Source: CAZTDD01 sp964612675
Lineage (GTDB): Bacteria; Hinthialibacterota; Hinthialibacteria; Hinthialibacterales; JAKPRU01
Reading direction: 5' to 3'
DNA length: 64,000 bases
Assembly: GCA_964612675.1 (NCBI GenBank)
Contig: CAZTDD010000005.1
Coordinates: forward strand, 1 to 64,000
Below the pieces are notes generated by a model that worked only from the letters and a program-made list of their open reading frames with translations, was not told where the DNA came from and made no database searches. Position numbers and translations under genes: made by a program. Of this stretch, positions 8,584 through 17,357 are shown in pieces. Numbering within the stretch: position 1 is the stretch's first letter; each line of letters starts with the position of its first letter.

Positions 8584-10653
8584 CTAGTACAGCTCCCATC
8601 CCTGAACCGGTGCGGCTTCGTCGTACTGAATCACTTGGATGTTATCCAGTATGACATACTCGTCGCCGCCATCCTGCTCGGAACCCCAGAAGCGGAACCG
8701 AACGGTTTTGCCGGCGGCGGCTTCCGACACAATCATCGGTGAAATGGTGTAAACAACCGAATTCGTCCGGCCGCCCATGAAACTGTCGGCAAAGTCCGCC
8801 GAGACATTCTGCCACGTATAGACTTCTTCGATGCTCTGACCGTAGGGATCATCGCCTTCAATTACGTCCACGGCAAACGCGATCGCATCATTGCCCGAGC
8901 GAATCTGAACGTCGCAAAGCAGATAGAGCGGATCGCTGCTGCCGGAATTGTCGACTGGAGCGGTGCAGGCCACGGTGCCCTGACCGGAATCGAACACCAT
9001 GACGTTGCCCTGGAAGCGGCCGTGATGTCCACGCGCATCCGGCTCCATCATTTTGGAGGGATAGTCGTAGTTCGGATCATCCGGCGCAAAACTCAGCGCA
9101 TTGAATGTCTCGCTGAGATTGTGGCCGAGCAACTGAGCGACACCCACTGAGGAGACATCCCACTGCGCGGGAGCGAAATCGCCGACCCAGTTCTCCGGTC
9201 GGTTTTCCCATGGATCGGTGCTATCGGGATCCCCGATACCATCGAAACCCTCGGTATAGACCGTGTTACCGGGGATCGCTCGAATGGTAATGCTCTGCTC
9301 CTCGGACCAGGGAGAAGCAACGAAGTTCTCGTCCCAGTACCGCACGCGCCATTTGTAGGTGACGCCGGGACGAAGAACATCGGCCGGAATCACTTGTTGT
9401 GTCATGTCGCCCGCTCCACCGATGGGAACGCGAAGCTGCGCGGCTGGATTCGGACGGCCCAGAACGACTGGGCTGCCCCATGTGCCGTCTTCGCGACCGA
9501 CAATGGCTCCGTCCGCGTAGTGATTCGGCTGGATTCCCGTGTCGATTACCGGGAACAACTCGGAATAGCTGTTTATGGAGTACTCCCCAACGGTACCGTA
9601 TGTGCCGTCTTCGTCACGAATCTGCCACTGTGAGAAAGCGTGCGGTGCCGAGCCGTTGTATGCACCGGCGCTGAGCGTCACATCCTCGCCGGCATCGATG
9701 ACGCCGCTGGGTGCCAGACCCTGAGGCTGAGCGGGACCGTCGGTCGGCATCGAATCGTAGCCCTTTACCACCACGTCATCGATGCACCAATACCATGAGA
9801 AATGTCCCTGCTCGTTCCACATCAGCTGGATTGTGCTCCCGCCTTCGGTGTTTTCTACAACCGAGATGTCACCGAAATAGGCGTAGTCGTCACCGTGGCG
9901 GTGCATGCTTTGGCGTTCCACGCGTTGCCAGGGACCGTTATCGATCCGGAATACGCACAATTTATCTTCGTCCTGATTCTGTTCCGTCATGTATTTGAAT
10001 TCAATGCGAACCCAGTTGGCGCCCTGCAGGTCGATCGCCGGGGTCATGATCGCAGAATTCATGTTGATTCCGCCGTACTCATCGCTGTCGCAGATCAACA
10101 CCTTTGCATCGGGATCGATTTCGCCTGTACTGGGGTCTGCGCACCCGAAATCGGGGAACGGCTGCTCGACCCAAGGCGCAGTCGATCCACCCGAGCGGTT
10201 TCGGCTCACCGCAGCCCCTTCACCGGGCGATTCCCACTGGAGCTGGTCGCATTTCGGCATGGAACCGGAAATCGGCGCATCTGGAATTGGGTTCCCTTCA
10301 GCATCAACCACAAAGGAATTCCAGAAAGCACGCACACCGTCGCTTCCGCGGGTCTTGTCGTACATGGTGAACCGTTTGATTGTGGTGATTCGCCAGTCGC
10401 ACTCCGGGTTCCCCGTAGCGGCCCAATCCGCACTCTCCGGGATACCGTAATCATGAACGCTGTCGCCCGTCGGCTGCGGTTCGAGCGTGTGGAACCAGCC
10501 GGCAACATACTCCCAGCCATCCGGCCGTGCGCCGATTTCATAACTCTGAAAATCTTCAGAGAATAGGACCTGCTGGGCCGAAACGGAACCGGCCGAAAAA
10601 GCCACTGTCAATACAAACACCGAGACAACACATCTGCTGTACATTCTTAACAT
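8584..10653 (-). CDS. Large secreted protein with jellyroll-like and Fn3-like regions
   Basis: A 689-residue protein with a signal peptide (MLRMYSRCVVSVFVLTVAFS, cleavage near SVSA/QQ). It appears to contain two related beta-rich modules: LFSEDFQSYEIGARPDGWEY near the N-terminus, and TVYTEGFDGIGDPDSTDPWE followed by WDVSS in the C-terminal third. Each is followed by a segment ending like CIDDVVVKGYD or ILDNIQVIQYD, a pattern of MAM/concanavalin-like jellyrolls. Between them is an Fn3-like stretch (TYKWRVRYWDENFVASPWSEE). The second ATG (10653) is chosen because GGAGGG precedes it by about 10 bases. No catalytic residues are recognised; the protein probably works at the surface or outside the cell. 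The gene is monocistronic. Confidence 0.65.
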   Translation of the reverse strand: MLRMYSRCVVSVFVLTVAFSAGSVSAQQVLFSEDFQSYEIGARPDGWEYVAGWFHTLEPQPTGDSVHDYGIPESADWAATGNPECDWRITTIKRFTMYDKTRGSDGVRAFWNSFVVDAEGNPIPDAPISGSMPKCDQLQWESPGEGAAVSRNRSGGSTAPWVEQPFPDFGCADPSTGEIDPDAKVLICDSDEYGGINMNSAIMTPAIDLQGANWVRIEFKYMTEQNQDEDKLCVFRIDNGPWQRVERQSMHRHGDDYAYFGDISVVENTEGGSTIQLMWNEQGHFSWYWCIDDVVVKGYDSMPTDGPAQPQGLAPSGVIDAGEDVTLSAGAYNGSAPHAFSQWQIRDEDGTYGTVGEYSINSYSELFPVIDTGIQPNHYADGAIVGREDGTWGSPVVLGRPNPAAQLRVPIGGAGDMTQQVIPADVLRPGVTYKWRVRYWDENFVASPWSEEQSITIRAIPGNTVYTEGFDGIGDPDSTDPWENRPENWVGDFAPAQWDVSSVGVAQLLGHNLSETFNALSFAPDDPNYDYPSKMMEPDARGHHGRFQGNVMVFDSGQGTVACTAPVDNSGSSDPLYLLCDVQIRSGNDAIAFAVDVIEGDDPYGQSIEEVYTWQNVSADFADSFMGGRTNSVVYTISPMIVSEAAAGKTVRFRFWGSEQDGGDEYVILDNIQVIQYDEAAPVQGWELY

Positions 10654-11158
10654 TGTGATTATTCCCTCCAAGGAATGGTTTTTGATACTCGATTATTCGA
10701 AACAAACATCAAGAAGACTTCATGATCTACCTTCCAATAGATCTCGATCACCTCCCTTGATCCGCCGAATCTCCTTCAAAGACACGGTTTTGGTCAGTGC
10801 AGGATTATTGACAGAGGGTGTTTGGGAAAGGCGAAAGGATCACAAAAGGGATGTTAAGAGTTTATTTCGATCTGCTAACGAAAGCATCTCTCTTGTTCCG
10901 CGGGTCTCTCCCGGCAAAGGGGCGTTTCGGTCCAGAGAGCCTGTCCACCGTTGACTGAGCCTCGTGCTGGCGGATACTATTACAAGCTGCGCCTACGGTT
11001 CGGCCGATCTTTATGAACCTCGGTCTGCGTGGCTATCGGATTTCTGACGCTGTGGATGTTCAGAAATATCCGCAAGACACCGGGCTATTCAGTGTCGATG
11101 CGGTCTAGAAACAGACCGTTGCCTGAAAGCCGCTCCATCTCATAAGGAGAAGAAGGAA
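10654..11158. other. Intergenic region upstream of rpmE
   Basis: About 500 bases without a convincing gene; the one frame of about 100 codons (from 10655) is Arg/Ser-rich, lacks a ribosome site and resembles no family I know. A short hairpin, CGGTCT-AGAAAC-AGACCG, lies at 11101-11118, about 40 bases before the L31 start. It could be part of an L31 leader, but I cannot match it to a known leader class. Confidence 0.4.
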
Positions 11159-11404
11159 ATGAAGCAGGGAATTCACCCCGAATACCATATCGCGACTGTG
11201 ACGTGCGCTTGTGGAAATACTTTCGAGGTCGGATCTACGTCGAAGAGCCTTCGCGTCGAAATCTGCTCGAACTGTCATCCGTTTTATACCGGCAAACAGA
11301 AGTTCGTCGACACGGCGGGTCGTGTCGAGCGCTTCAAGAAGAAGTACAAGAATCGCTACCTGACCTCTCAGAAAGCCGCACAGGAGCCCGCCGGTCAGGC
11401 GTAA
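11159..11404 (+). CDS. rpmE: 50S ribosomal protein L31
   Basis: An 81-residue L31 of the zinc-binding (C+) type, with C16, C18, C36 and C39 arranged as CxC...CxxC (TCACGN and EICSNCHPFYTG). The start MKQGIHPEYH is characteristic of the family. It is a structural protein of the large subunit that also bridges to the small subunit. The Ala/Gln-rich C-terminal tail (SQKAAQEPAGQA) is an extension of a few residues. AAGGAGAAGAAGGA precedes the ATG. It is separated from rho, which often neighbours rpmE and here lies 26 kb away. Confidence 0.97.
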   Translation: MKQGIHPEYHIATVTCACGNTFEVGSTSKSLRVEICSNCHPFYTGKQKFVDTAGRVERFKKKYKNRYLTSQKAAQEPAGQA

Positions 11405-11591
11405 CGATCTGCACCGCCAACCTCTTTAGTTTGTCGATTGGCAGAGTCTTTGTACCTTATTGTCAGTGGACAGAAACGGAACGCCACTCGGTCAGCGGGT
11501 ATCATGTGTCGCTTCGAGAAGGATCGGAACGGTCTTTTCTTTTGTGACGCACACGAGTCATTTCGGAATCACTATGTAAGGAGGACCTACA

Positions 11592-12221
11592 GTGGTTGGA
11601 TTTCATCGAAGTACCGATTCCAGGGGTTTTACCCTGATCGAGCTGCTCATCGTTGTTGCTATTATCGGTATTCTTGCGGCAATTGCCGTGCCCAATTTTC
11701 TGAACGCGCAGGTGAGAGCCAAACTTGCGCACACCTACGGTCAGCTGAAGACGGTTCAAACAGCCATTGGATCGTATGCCGTCGATAACGGTGGGTGGGC
11801 GCCCATCGACTTGGGCGGTGAGGTGGAAGACGGAAAAAGCTACGTTGCGTTGACGACGCCCGTTTCTTATCTTTCGAGCATCGATTCATGCCATGACATT
11901 TTCGCCTCCCGGGCGGACACAAGCGGCGCCCTTTACTGCGAGTACGGCGCCGCGTTACGGCGCGGTCTCGATCCGACCGCTCCCGACGGACAAGCCCGGA
12001 TCCAGGAGTATCGCTCCGCAGGGGTGGATTATGTGATGTGTTCCTGGGGACCCGACAGAGAACTTGACTGGCCGTGGACCAATTGGACGGTCGGTCTCCA
12101 GACCATCAAGAACCCCGCAACAGCAGGTCCGAACCGCGATGGAGGCGTCTTTTTCGCAGTCAGCAACGGGCTGAATTCGAAAGGCGACATCATCTCCACG
12201 AACGCGAGGATTTTCCAGTAG
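11592..12221 (+). CDS. Type II/IV pseudopilin-like protein
   Basis: A 209-residue protein with a class III prepilin leader: SRG/FTLIELLIVVAIIGILA, with cleavage predicted between G12 and F13, and the mature Glu5 present as E17. The helix runs into AVPNFLNAQ, a signature common in GspG/PilA-like proteins of Planctomycetes-like and Hydrogenedentes-like genomes. A soluble, probably beta-rich domain of about 170 residues follows, with a few cysteines. It would be processed by a PilD-type peptidase, which is not in the window, and assembled into a pilus or pseudopilus. The start is GTG with AAGGAGG at 11578-11584. The secretin module at 23-33.5 kb may be its partner. Confidence 0.85.
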   Translation: MVGFHRSTDSRGFTLIELLIVVAIIGILAAIAVPNFLNAQVRAKLAHTYGQLKTVQTAIGSYAVDNGGWAPIDLGGEVEDGKSYVALTTPVSYLSSIDSCHDIFASRADTSGALYCEYGAALRRGLDPTAPDGQARIQEYRSAGVDYVMCSWGPDRELDWPWTNWTVGLQTIKNPATAGPNRDGGVFFAVSNGLNSKGDIISTNARIFQ

Positions 12222-12223
12222 CC

Positions 12224-12244
12224 CGTCCGAGATAAACTCGGACG
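12224..12244. repeat. REP-like palindrome, member 2
   Basis: CGTCCGAG-ATAAA-CTCGGACG has the same 8-bp stem as the palindrome at 8466. It fills the roughly 30-base gap between two convergent genes, so a bidirectional transcription stop is plausible although no T-run follows. Confidence 0.6.
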
Positions 12245-12251
12245 CGACCGC

Positions 12252-14771
12252 TTACTCTGCTGAATGGGAGACCAATTCGGTCTTGGCTTCCAATACAAGG
12301 CCGCGTCCGGGAATGGTGCGCAGAATCTTTCCGCCCAAGGGACCGATTCCGCTCCGGGCACGTTTACAGATCAGACTCTTAAGTTTAGGAATCTGTGACT
12401 GTTCGACAATTACTCCCTCCCACACACGATCCAGAAGCAGGTCATACGAAAAGCACGTGCCCGGTTTGGAAGCCATGAACGCCAGGAGCTGAAACTGCTT
12501 CTGTGAGACCGGTATGGCCGTTCCATTGAGAACGACTCTGTCGGGATGTGCAAGATCGATTGTGAGGTGCAGGTCGGAATGATTGGCGGATTGAGTAGTG
12601 GACTCGGATCCCGTGGGTTGACACGGCAGCTGGATGCGCCATGTCTCCGGGATGGTGTTTTCGAGCAGATCGTAGGGAAGTTCCGCCACGTCTTCAGGAC
12701 ATCCTGCACCGATCTCGAGGAGATCCAAGGCGTATTCTCTGGGAAATCCTCCCGCGACGACCGATGTCCAGCCCAGAGCTTCTTTCGGCAGCCCCATCGA
12801 CATTCGACACCTCAGCCCGTCCAGCCATTCGCGGATATGTGTCGGCAGCCCGCTCGCCAATTCCAACGACAGCTCGATCAGCCAGACGGCCTGATCCGCC
12901 AGGCTGCGTATGCTTCCTCCAAGAAGGGTGAATCGATCCTCGATAGCGGATATACGTTGACCGCCACACCATGCAGCCAATATCAATGCCTTCTTGGCGG
13001 CTCGTTCACGTTCTCGTGAATCTTGAAACCCATCCGACAACCGGCACGGGGGATGTTCCGGCCACAGAGCCCGGGACCACAGCTGTTCCACCCATTCCCG
13101 TCGTTGTACCGGAACGAAAACGGATTTGATTTCTTCGGTGCTTGAGAGTGAAAATAAGAATCGCTGGAGATCCAGCCCAAGATCCACGCTCTCTTCCAGC
13201 TCTCGAAACAATACTCGAACCGTTTGCAGTGCGACGCCGAAGCGAGCGGCTGTCCCGGCGATGTTCGATGGAGTCAGCCGCCCCTGCGTCTCAACAAGAT
13301 GTCCTTCGCGCGCCAAATCGTCGATTGCTTTCGTGACCTCGTACGGGATTCCTTCCGGCCACCCTTCGTCGGTTCCCGCATAGGTGTCCGAGAGCCAGGA
13401 GACCAGTTCCTCTCTTGTGGAAGCATCCCCGGAGGCGAGCCCATCCAGAATGACGTTTCCGATTGAATGGCGAGGAATCGCAGACACCGGGTGGAACGCA
13501 GGCCGATTGAGATAGCGGTCCCGCAATCCGTCCACGTCTCCTTCGAGTGTGGTCACGACCATGCCGCGACCCATCGGAGCAAATCCCAAGCGTCCCGCTC
13601 GACCGATCATATTTAGAAAACGCTCTGCGTCGAGTCGGCAGATCTCGGGTTGCATACCCGGCGCGGGAGAACGATAGGCGCATCGGCATGTGAGAACGTT
13701 GTGAGCGGGGAGGTTGACCCCTTCCGCGAGGGTGGATGTGGCACACACGATCTTCAGCTTTTTCAACCGTGCCAGCCCCTCGACTACAGATCGTTCTTCG
13801 GGGGAAAGATCCGATGTATGAACCGCCACACCGAATGGGATCAACTCGCACAACAAATCTTTGATTCTCCCCTTCGGCAAACTGAGCAGGTTGTCTGGAA
13901 TGGTCTGTGCCGACCATCCCCGACGCGAGCGAGCGAGTCTCCGTGCCGCCTCATAGCAGGCCGCGCGACACGGGAGAAAGACAATACTGGTTTCTTCCTG
14001 CTTCGCGAAGTATTTTGCGGCTTCAAGGATTAGTTCGGTTTCATCCGAGGTCTCAGGAAGAGGAAAGGTCTCTTCCCCCTCGATGCCGGAATTGTGCTCG
14101 CGGTAGAAGAAATGCGAGCCGCACAACACGCCCTGCCGCAGTTCCACCGGCCGGAGATCGTGAACCAAAGTCCGGCATCCGAGCCAGCGGGCAAAGCGCG
14201 CGGATTCGGACACCGCCGACAACCCGAGAAAGCGAACACCGCCCTGTCGCCGTAACCGTGTCAGCATCAGTTCGAGCGCAGGTCCCCGTTCGAGATCCGA
14301 TATGTGTTGAAGCTCATCGACGACAACCAGCCTGACCGCCGACGTCATGCCCGGATATCGCTGAAGAAGGACCCGCATCTTCTCGTACACCAGAATCGCC
14401 AGATGATACCTGCCCTGGGCAATGATGTGGTCGTCGGTGTTGTGGTCGCGTGTGGAGAGGCAGATTCGGTAGCCGATCGGTTCGTATCGCCTTTTGAGGT
14501 CGGTGAACCTCTCGGTAGCAAGAGCTTTGGACGGTACAAGGAGTACAACGGGCCGATCGTTTTTTGCCTCGGCGAGAAACGCCAGCTCCGCGAGGAGTGT
14601 TTTGCCGGAGGAAGTCGGTGCGGTAACGACCAACCCTTCCCCGTCAAGCAACAGCCCCTCTTTCAGTGCTCGTTCCTGGAGAGGAAGGAGCTCTTTGCCA
14701 TACGACTTTTCGAGAACTTCAATTTGCCGGCTGTCCAGACCGAAGAAGTGCAGACTGTCCATCTCCGCCAT
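12252..14771 (-). CDS. Ski2-like DEAD/DEAH helicase with C-terminal OmpR-type winged helix
   Basis: An 839-residue superfamily 2 helicase. Motif I is APTSSGKT (residues 51-58), motif II is DELQH (152-156), and motif VI appears as NMIGRAGRLG, as in Hel308/Ski2 enzymes. A region of about 350 residues with no clear match follows. The last 100 residues (VVLNGTAIPVSQKQFQLLAF, then LLLDRVWEGVIVEQSQIPKL and ILRTIPGRGLVLEA) look like the OmpR/PhoB effector-domain winged helix. The ATG at 14771 is preferred because AGGAGG lies 7 bases upstream. A role in repair, RNA handling or defence is possible, but nothing adjacent decides it. The fusion would give the helicase its own double-stranded DNA-binding module. 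Confidence 0.85.
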   Translation of the reverse strand: MAEMDSLHFFGLDSRQIEVLEKSYGKELLPLQERALKEGLLLDGEGLVVTAPTSSGKTLLAELAFLAEAKNDRPVVLLVPSKALATERFTDLKRRYEPIGYRICLSTRDHNTDDHIIAQGRYHLAILVYEKMRVLLQRYPGMTSAVRLVVVDELQHISDLERGPALELMLTRLRRQGGVRFLGLSAVSESARFARWLGCRTLVHDLRPVELRQGVLCGSHFFYREHNSGIEGEETFPLPETSDETELILEAAKYFAKQEETSIVFLPCRAACYEAARRLARSRRGWSAQTIPDNLLSLPKGRIKDLLCELIPFGVAVHTSDLSPEERSVVEGLARLKKLKIVCATSTLAEGVNLPAHNVLTCRCAYRSPAPGMQPEICRLDAERFLNMIGRAGRLGFAPMGRGMVVTTLEGDVDGLRDRYLNRPAFHPVSAIPRHSIGNVILDGLASGDASTREELVSWLSDTYAGTDEGWPEGIPYEVTKAIDDLAREGHLVETQGRLTPSNIAGTAARFGVALQTVRVLFRELEESVDLGLDLQRFLFSLSSTEEIKSVFVPVQRREWVEQLWSRALWPEHPPCRLSDGFQDSRERERAAKKALILAAWCGGQRISAIEDRFTLLGGSIRSLADQAVWLIELSLELASGLPTHIREWLDGLRCRMSMGLPKEALGWTSVVAGGFPREYALDLLEIGAGCPEDVAELPYDLLENTIPETWRIQLPCQPTGSESTTQSANHSDLHLTIDLAHPDRVVLNGTAIPVSQKQFQLLAFMASKPGTCFSYDLLLDRVWEGVIVEQSQIPKLKSLICKRARSGIGPLGGKILRTIPGRGLVLEAKTELVSHSAE

Positions 14772-14882
14772 GATATCGCCTCCTGAGTTCCGCAATCGCA
14801 TTAGTGAACACTTGTTCAGTAATCATTATGGATTACTCAACAAGGGGAGTCAAGAGTTTTTTTTCGGGGGGGATACGGGGGT

Positions 14883-15023
14883 CAATGTCATTAAGTTAGG
14901 AAAGGGCGAAGCCGTTTACTGGGAGGGCGAGGCTCCCGCCGAGCCGAAATGAAGAAAAATGCGGCTCACCAGGAGGTTCGCCCTCCCCTCGCTCCTTCTC
15001 TCAAACTTAACTTAATGACATTG
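14883..15023. mobile_element. 141-bp miniature inverted-repeat element, copy 1
   Basis: Starts CAATGTCATTAAGTTA and ends with its exact 16-base reverse complement. It is flanked by a 12-bp direct repeat, GGATACGGGGGT (14871-14882 and 15024-15035), read as a target-site duplication. The interior folds back through GGGAGGGCGA and TCGCCCTCCC arms. It encodes no transposase. Copies at 20478 and 40446 differ from it at two or three positions. It lies in the divergent gap 14772-15235, which otherwise shows no gene. Confidence 0.85.
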
Positions 15024-15235
15024 GGATACGGGGGTACCCGGTGCGAACACCAAGGTTGGACTCATCAGTCGAATCCATCAGATCAAGCATAGACCAACGA
15101 CCGAGGAGCAAGAGCCGGCCCCCACCAACAGATTCCCAGCACCATGCGCTTCGTCCATCCCACTCGGACTGTTAAGCTACGGATTAGGAATAATCGCAAA
15201 GATTGATCGTATTGAAGAAGATAGGGCGACAAAAC

Positions 15236-15568
15236 ATGACTGCTGACGATCGCGACCACAAAGAAGACCCTCTCATCGTTCCGGACGAGGATGTGCCGAC
15301 ACGTCTTCGGGATGAACGAGATGAGAGCCGCATGACCGGCGATTCCCAGCCGCGTGTGATTGTCCGCCATTACGAGTGGACTTCCTCCGACGCCGGCCGG
15401 TCCGGCGGTATCGCTGGTTTTGTGAAGGCCGTAATAGGGACGTTCGTGTTTCTTGCTGTTGCGGCGGTGGCTCTTGTGGGAGTGTGGTTGCTGATCGCTG
15501 TTGGGATTGTCTTCGCACTAATCGCGGGCTTGGGCTCGCTATTCTTCTCACCGGGCCGGAGGGGCTGA
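15236..15568 (+). CDS. Small membrane protein, unknown function (first of a pair)
   Basis: A 110-residue protein: a charged cytoplasmic-looking N-terminal half (MTADDRDHKEDPLIVPDEDV, then PTRLRDERDE) and a hydrophobic C-terminal half that could form one or two membrane helices (GTFVFLAVAAVALVGVWLLI, then AVGIVFALIAGLGSLFF). It shares the VP-x-x-LR motif and overall layout with the next gene, suggesting a paralogous pair. The ATG at 15236 lacks a strong ribosome site. I do not recognise a family. Confidence 0.55.
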   Translation: MTADDRDHKEDPLIVPDEDVPTRLRDERDESRMTGDSQPRVIVRHYEWTSSDAGRSGGIAGFVKAVIGTFVFLAVAAVALVGVWLLIAVGIVFALIAGLGSLFFSPGRRG

Positions 15569-15651
15569 GCGTGCCACCTACCGCTTTAAATCGTACATTG
15601 GTATTCTTATGCGTTGAATCGATAGGATTTCCTCAGCGAGGTGAGAGCCCG

Positions 15652-15942
15652 ATGAACGCCGAAACACGTGCACATGTCGTAAGCGATCGAGAGGTTCCCG
15701 AGCACTTGCGCGAGGGCGAGAAGTGGCAGTGGCGATCCAGTGGCCAATTCGACTGGGCGGAGGTTCAAGTCTCTCCCGAACAGATCGACCGCATTGCGAA
15801 AGTCGCGTTCAGCGTTTTTCTTCTCTTCATGATCGGTCTCACCGCTCTTGGCGGAATTCTCCTGTACTTTTTCGTCACTATTGTCCTCGCCGTTCTCGCC
15901 AAAATCGTCGGGCTGTTTCTCTCTGTCGGCAGCCGCGTCTGA
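15652..15942 (+). CDS. Small membrane protein, unknown function (second of a pair)
   Basis: A 96-residue protein (MNAETRAHVVSDREVPEHLR, then EGEKWQWRSSGQFDWAEVQV) with a C-terminal hydrophobic stretch long enough for two helices (VAFSVFLLFMIGLTALGGIL, then LYFFVTIVLAVLAKIVGLFL). It resembles the upstream gene in the DR/DE-EVP-x-x-LR segment and the membrane tail. The ATG at 15652 follows GCGAGGTGAGA. The open frame continues upstream of this start, but that part is unlike protein. The gene lies 83 bases after its neighbour and 142 bases before ribBA. Confidence 0.6.
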   Translation: MNAETRAHVVSDREVPEHLREGEKWQWRSSGQFDWAEVQVSPEQIDRIAKVAFSVFLLFMIGLTALGGILLYFFVTIVLAVLAKIVGLFLSVGSRV

Positions 15943-16084
15943 GGGGCGAGTCTATCCGGACCGACACTCTCTTATTCGACTCGTCTCTGGTCATGTGTTC
16001 ACAGATCCATAGGAAATAGTCCAAAGCACGGATATACTTATAGTTTGCCGACATTTTGGGCTAAATGGGGGAACCAGCAGAGAA

Positions 16085-17329
16085 ATGTCTGATAACCGAA
16101 ACGCTTTTATCTCAATTCCCGAGGCGGTGAAACAGCTGCAAGCCGGGAAGATTCTGGTTGTTGTCGACGACGAAAGGCGAGAGAACGAAGGCGACATGAT
16201 TGCCGCCGCTTCGTTGATCACGCCGGAGACAGTCAATTTTATCACCCGGGAGGCGCGTGGACTGCTTTGTGTTTCGATGACAAAGGATCGTCTGGAAGAA
16301 CTCAATCTGCCGCCGATGGTCACAGACAACACAGCGGTTCACGGCACCGCGTATCATGTGAGTGTTGATGCTTTGAAAGGCACCACCACGGGCATTTCTG
16401 CGAGTGACCGGGCGATCACAATCCGGGCTCTTGCCGATCCAAAGACGGTTCCCGACGATCTCGGTCGGCCGGGCCACATCACGCCGCTTTGTGCGGCGGA
16501 TGGCGGTGTGCTGAGACGATGGGGGCATACGGAGGCTGTGGTTGATCTGTTGCGACTGGCGGGACTGCCGCCCGTCGGCGTTCTCTGTGAGATTCTCGAT
16601 GAGGACGGAAATGTCGCCCGCCTGCCCGCGTTGAAGCAGCTCGCACAAAAGTACGATCTGGGAATCATCACGGTGCCGAGCCTGATTGAGCACCGGCATC
16701 GAACCGAGAAATTCGTTAAGAAGGAGGTCGTTACGCACCTCCCCACGGAATACGGCGATTTCGACTTGCATTTGTACTCCTGTGCCCTGGACAACAAGGA
16801 TTACCTGGCGCTGGTGAAGGGCGATGTGACCACGGAAGAACCGGTGCTCGCTCGCGTGCATTCGAAATGCCTTACAGGGGATATTTTGGGCTCGTTGCGA
16901 TGCGATTGCCACCGTCAGTTGATCCACGCGCTGCAAATCATCGAAAAAGAGGGCCGCGGTGTGCTTCTCTATATGCCCCAGGAAGGCCGCGGAATCGGGC
17001 TCCGGAACAAACTGCGGGCGTATGTGTTGCAGGACCAGGGGTATGATACGGTCGAGGCGAACCTGATGCTCGGATTCAAGGAAGATCAGCGCGATTATGG
17101 GATCGGCTCCCAGATCCTCGCGGACTTGGGAATCAAAAAATTGCGCATTATGACCAATAATCCGAAGAAGTACATTGGTCTTGAAGGATACGGCCTCGAG
17201 GTGGTCGAACGCGTGCCGATCGACGTGGGATGCACGGTCCATAATATTCGTTACCTGCAAACCAAAAAAGAGCGGATGGGACATCTGCTTGGCGATATCG
17301 AACTCACACCGGAAATAAGCGAAAGCTGA
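16085..17329 (+). CDS. ribBA: Bifunctional 3,4-dihydroxy-2-butanone 4-phosphate synthase / GTP cyclohydrolase II
   Basis: A 414-residue riboflavin biosynthesis enzyme. The N-terminal half makes the four-carbon unit from ribulose 5-phosphate and carries the acidic DDERRENEGDM loop and the TPLCAADGGVLRR-type site. The C-terminal half opens GTP: the zinc cysteines are in CLTGDILGSLRCDCHRQL, followed by the GRGIGLRNKLRAYVLQDQG segment. It is followed after 28 bases by ribH, forming a two-gene riboflavin operon. I see no FMN riboswitch in the 142 bases upstream. Confidence 0.96.
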   Translation: MSDNRNAFISIPEAVKQLQAGKILVVVDDERRENEGDMIAAASLITPETVNFITREARGLLCVSMTKDRLEELNLPPMVTDNTAVHGTAYHVSVDALKGTTTGISASDRAITIRALADPKTVPDDLGRPGHITPLCAADGGVLRRWGHTEAVVDLLRLAGLPPVGVLCEILDEDGNVARLPALKQLAQKYDLGIITVPSLIEHRHRTEKFVKKEVVTHLPTEYGDFDLHLYSCALDNKDYLALVKGDVTTEEPVLARVHSKCLTGDILGSLRCDCHRQLIHALQIIEKEGRGVLLYMPQEGRGIGLRNKLRAYVLQDQGYDTVEANLMLGFKEDQRDYGIGSQILADLGIKKLRIMTNNPKKYIGLEGYGLEVVERVPIDVGCTVHNIRYLQTKKERMGHLLGDIELTPEISES

Positions 17330-17357
17330 GAATCAACGACGCCGCAGGGGGTAGAGA

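Noticed and set aside
9802..10566. Plus-strand open frame of 254 codons
   Set aside because: It lies inside the secreted protein gene on the minus strand, which has a signal peptide and a ribosome site.
15943..16084. FMN riboswitch before ribBA
   Set aside because: The conserved RFN-element segments (AGGGGCAGGG and partners) were not found in the 142 bases.
16112..17284. Minus-strand open frame of 390 codons
   Set aside because: It is the antisense of ribBA; codon bias of the real gene keeps it open.
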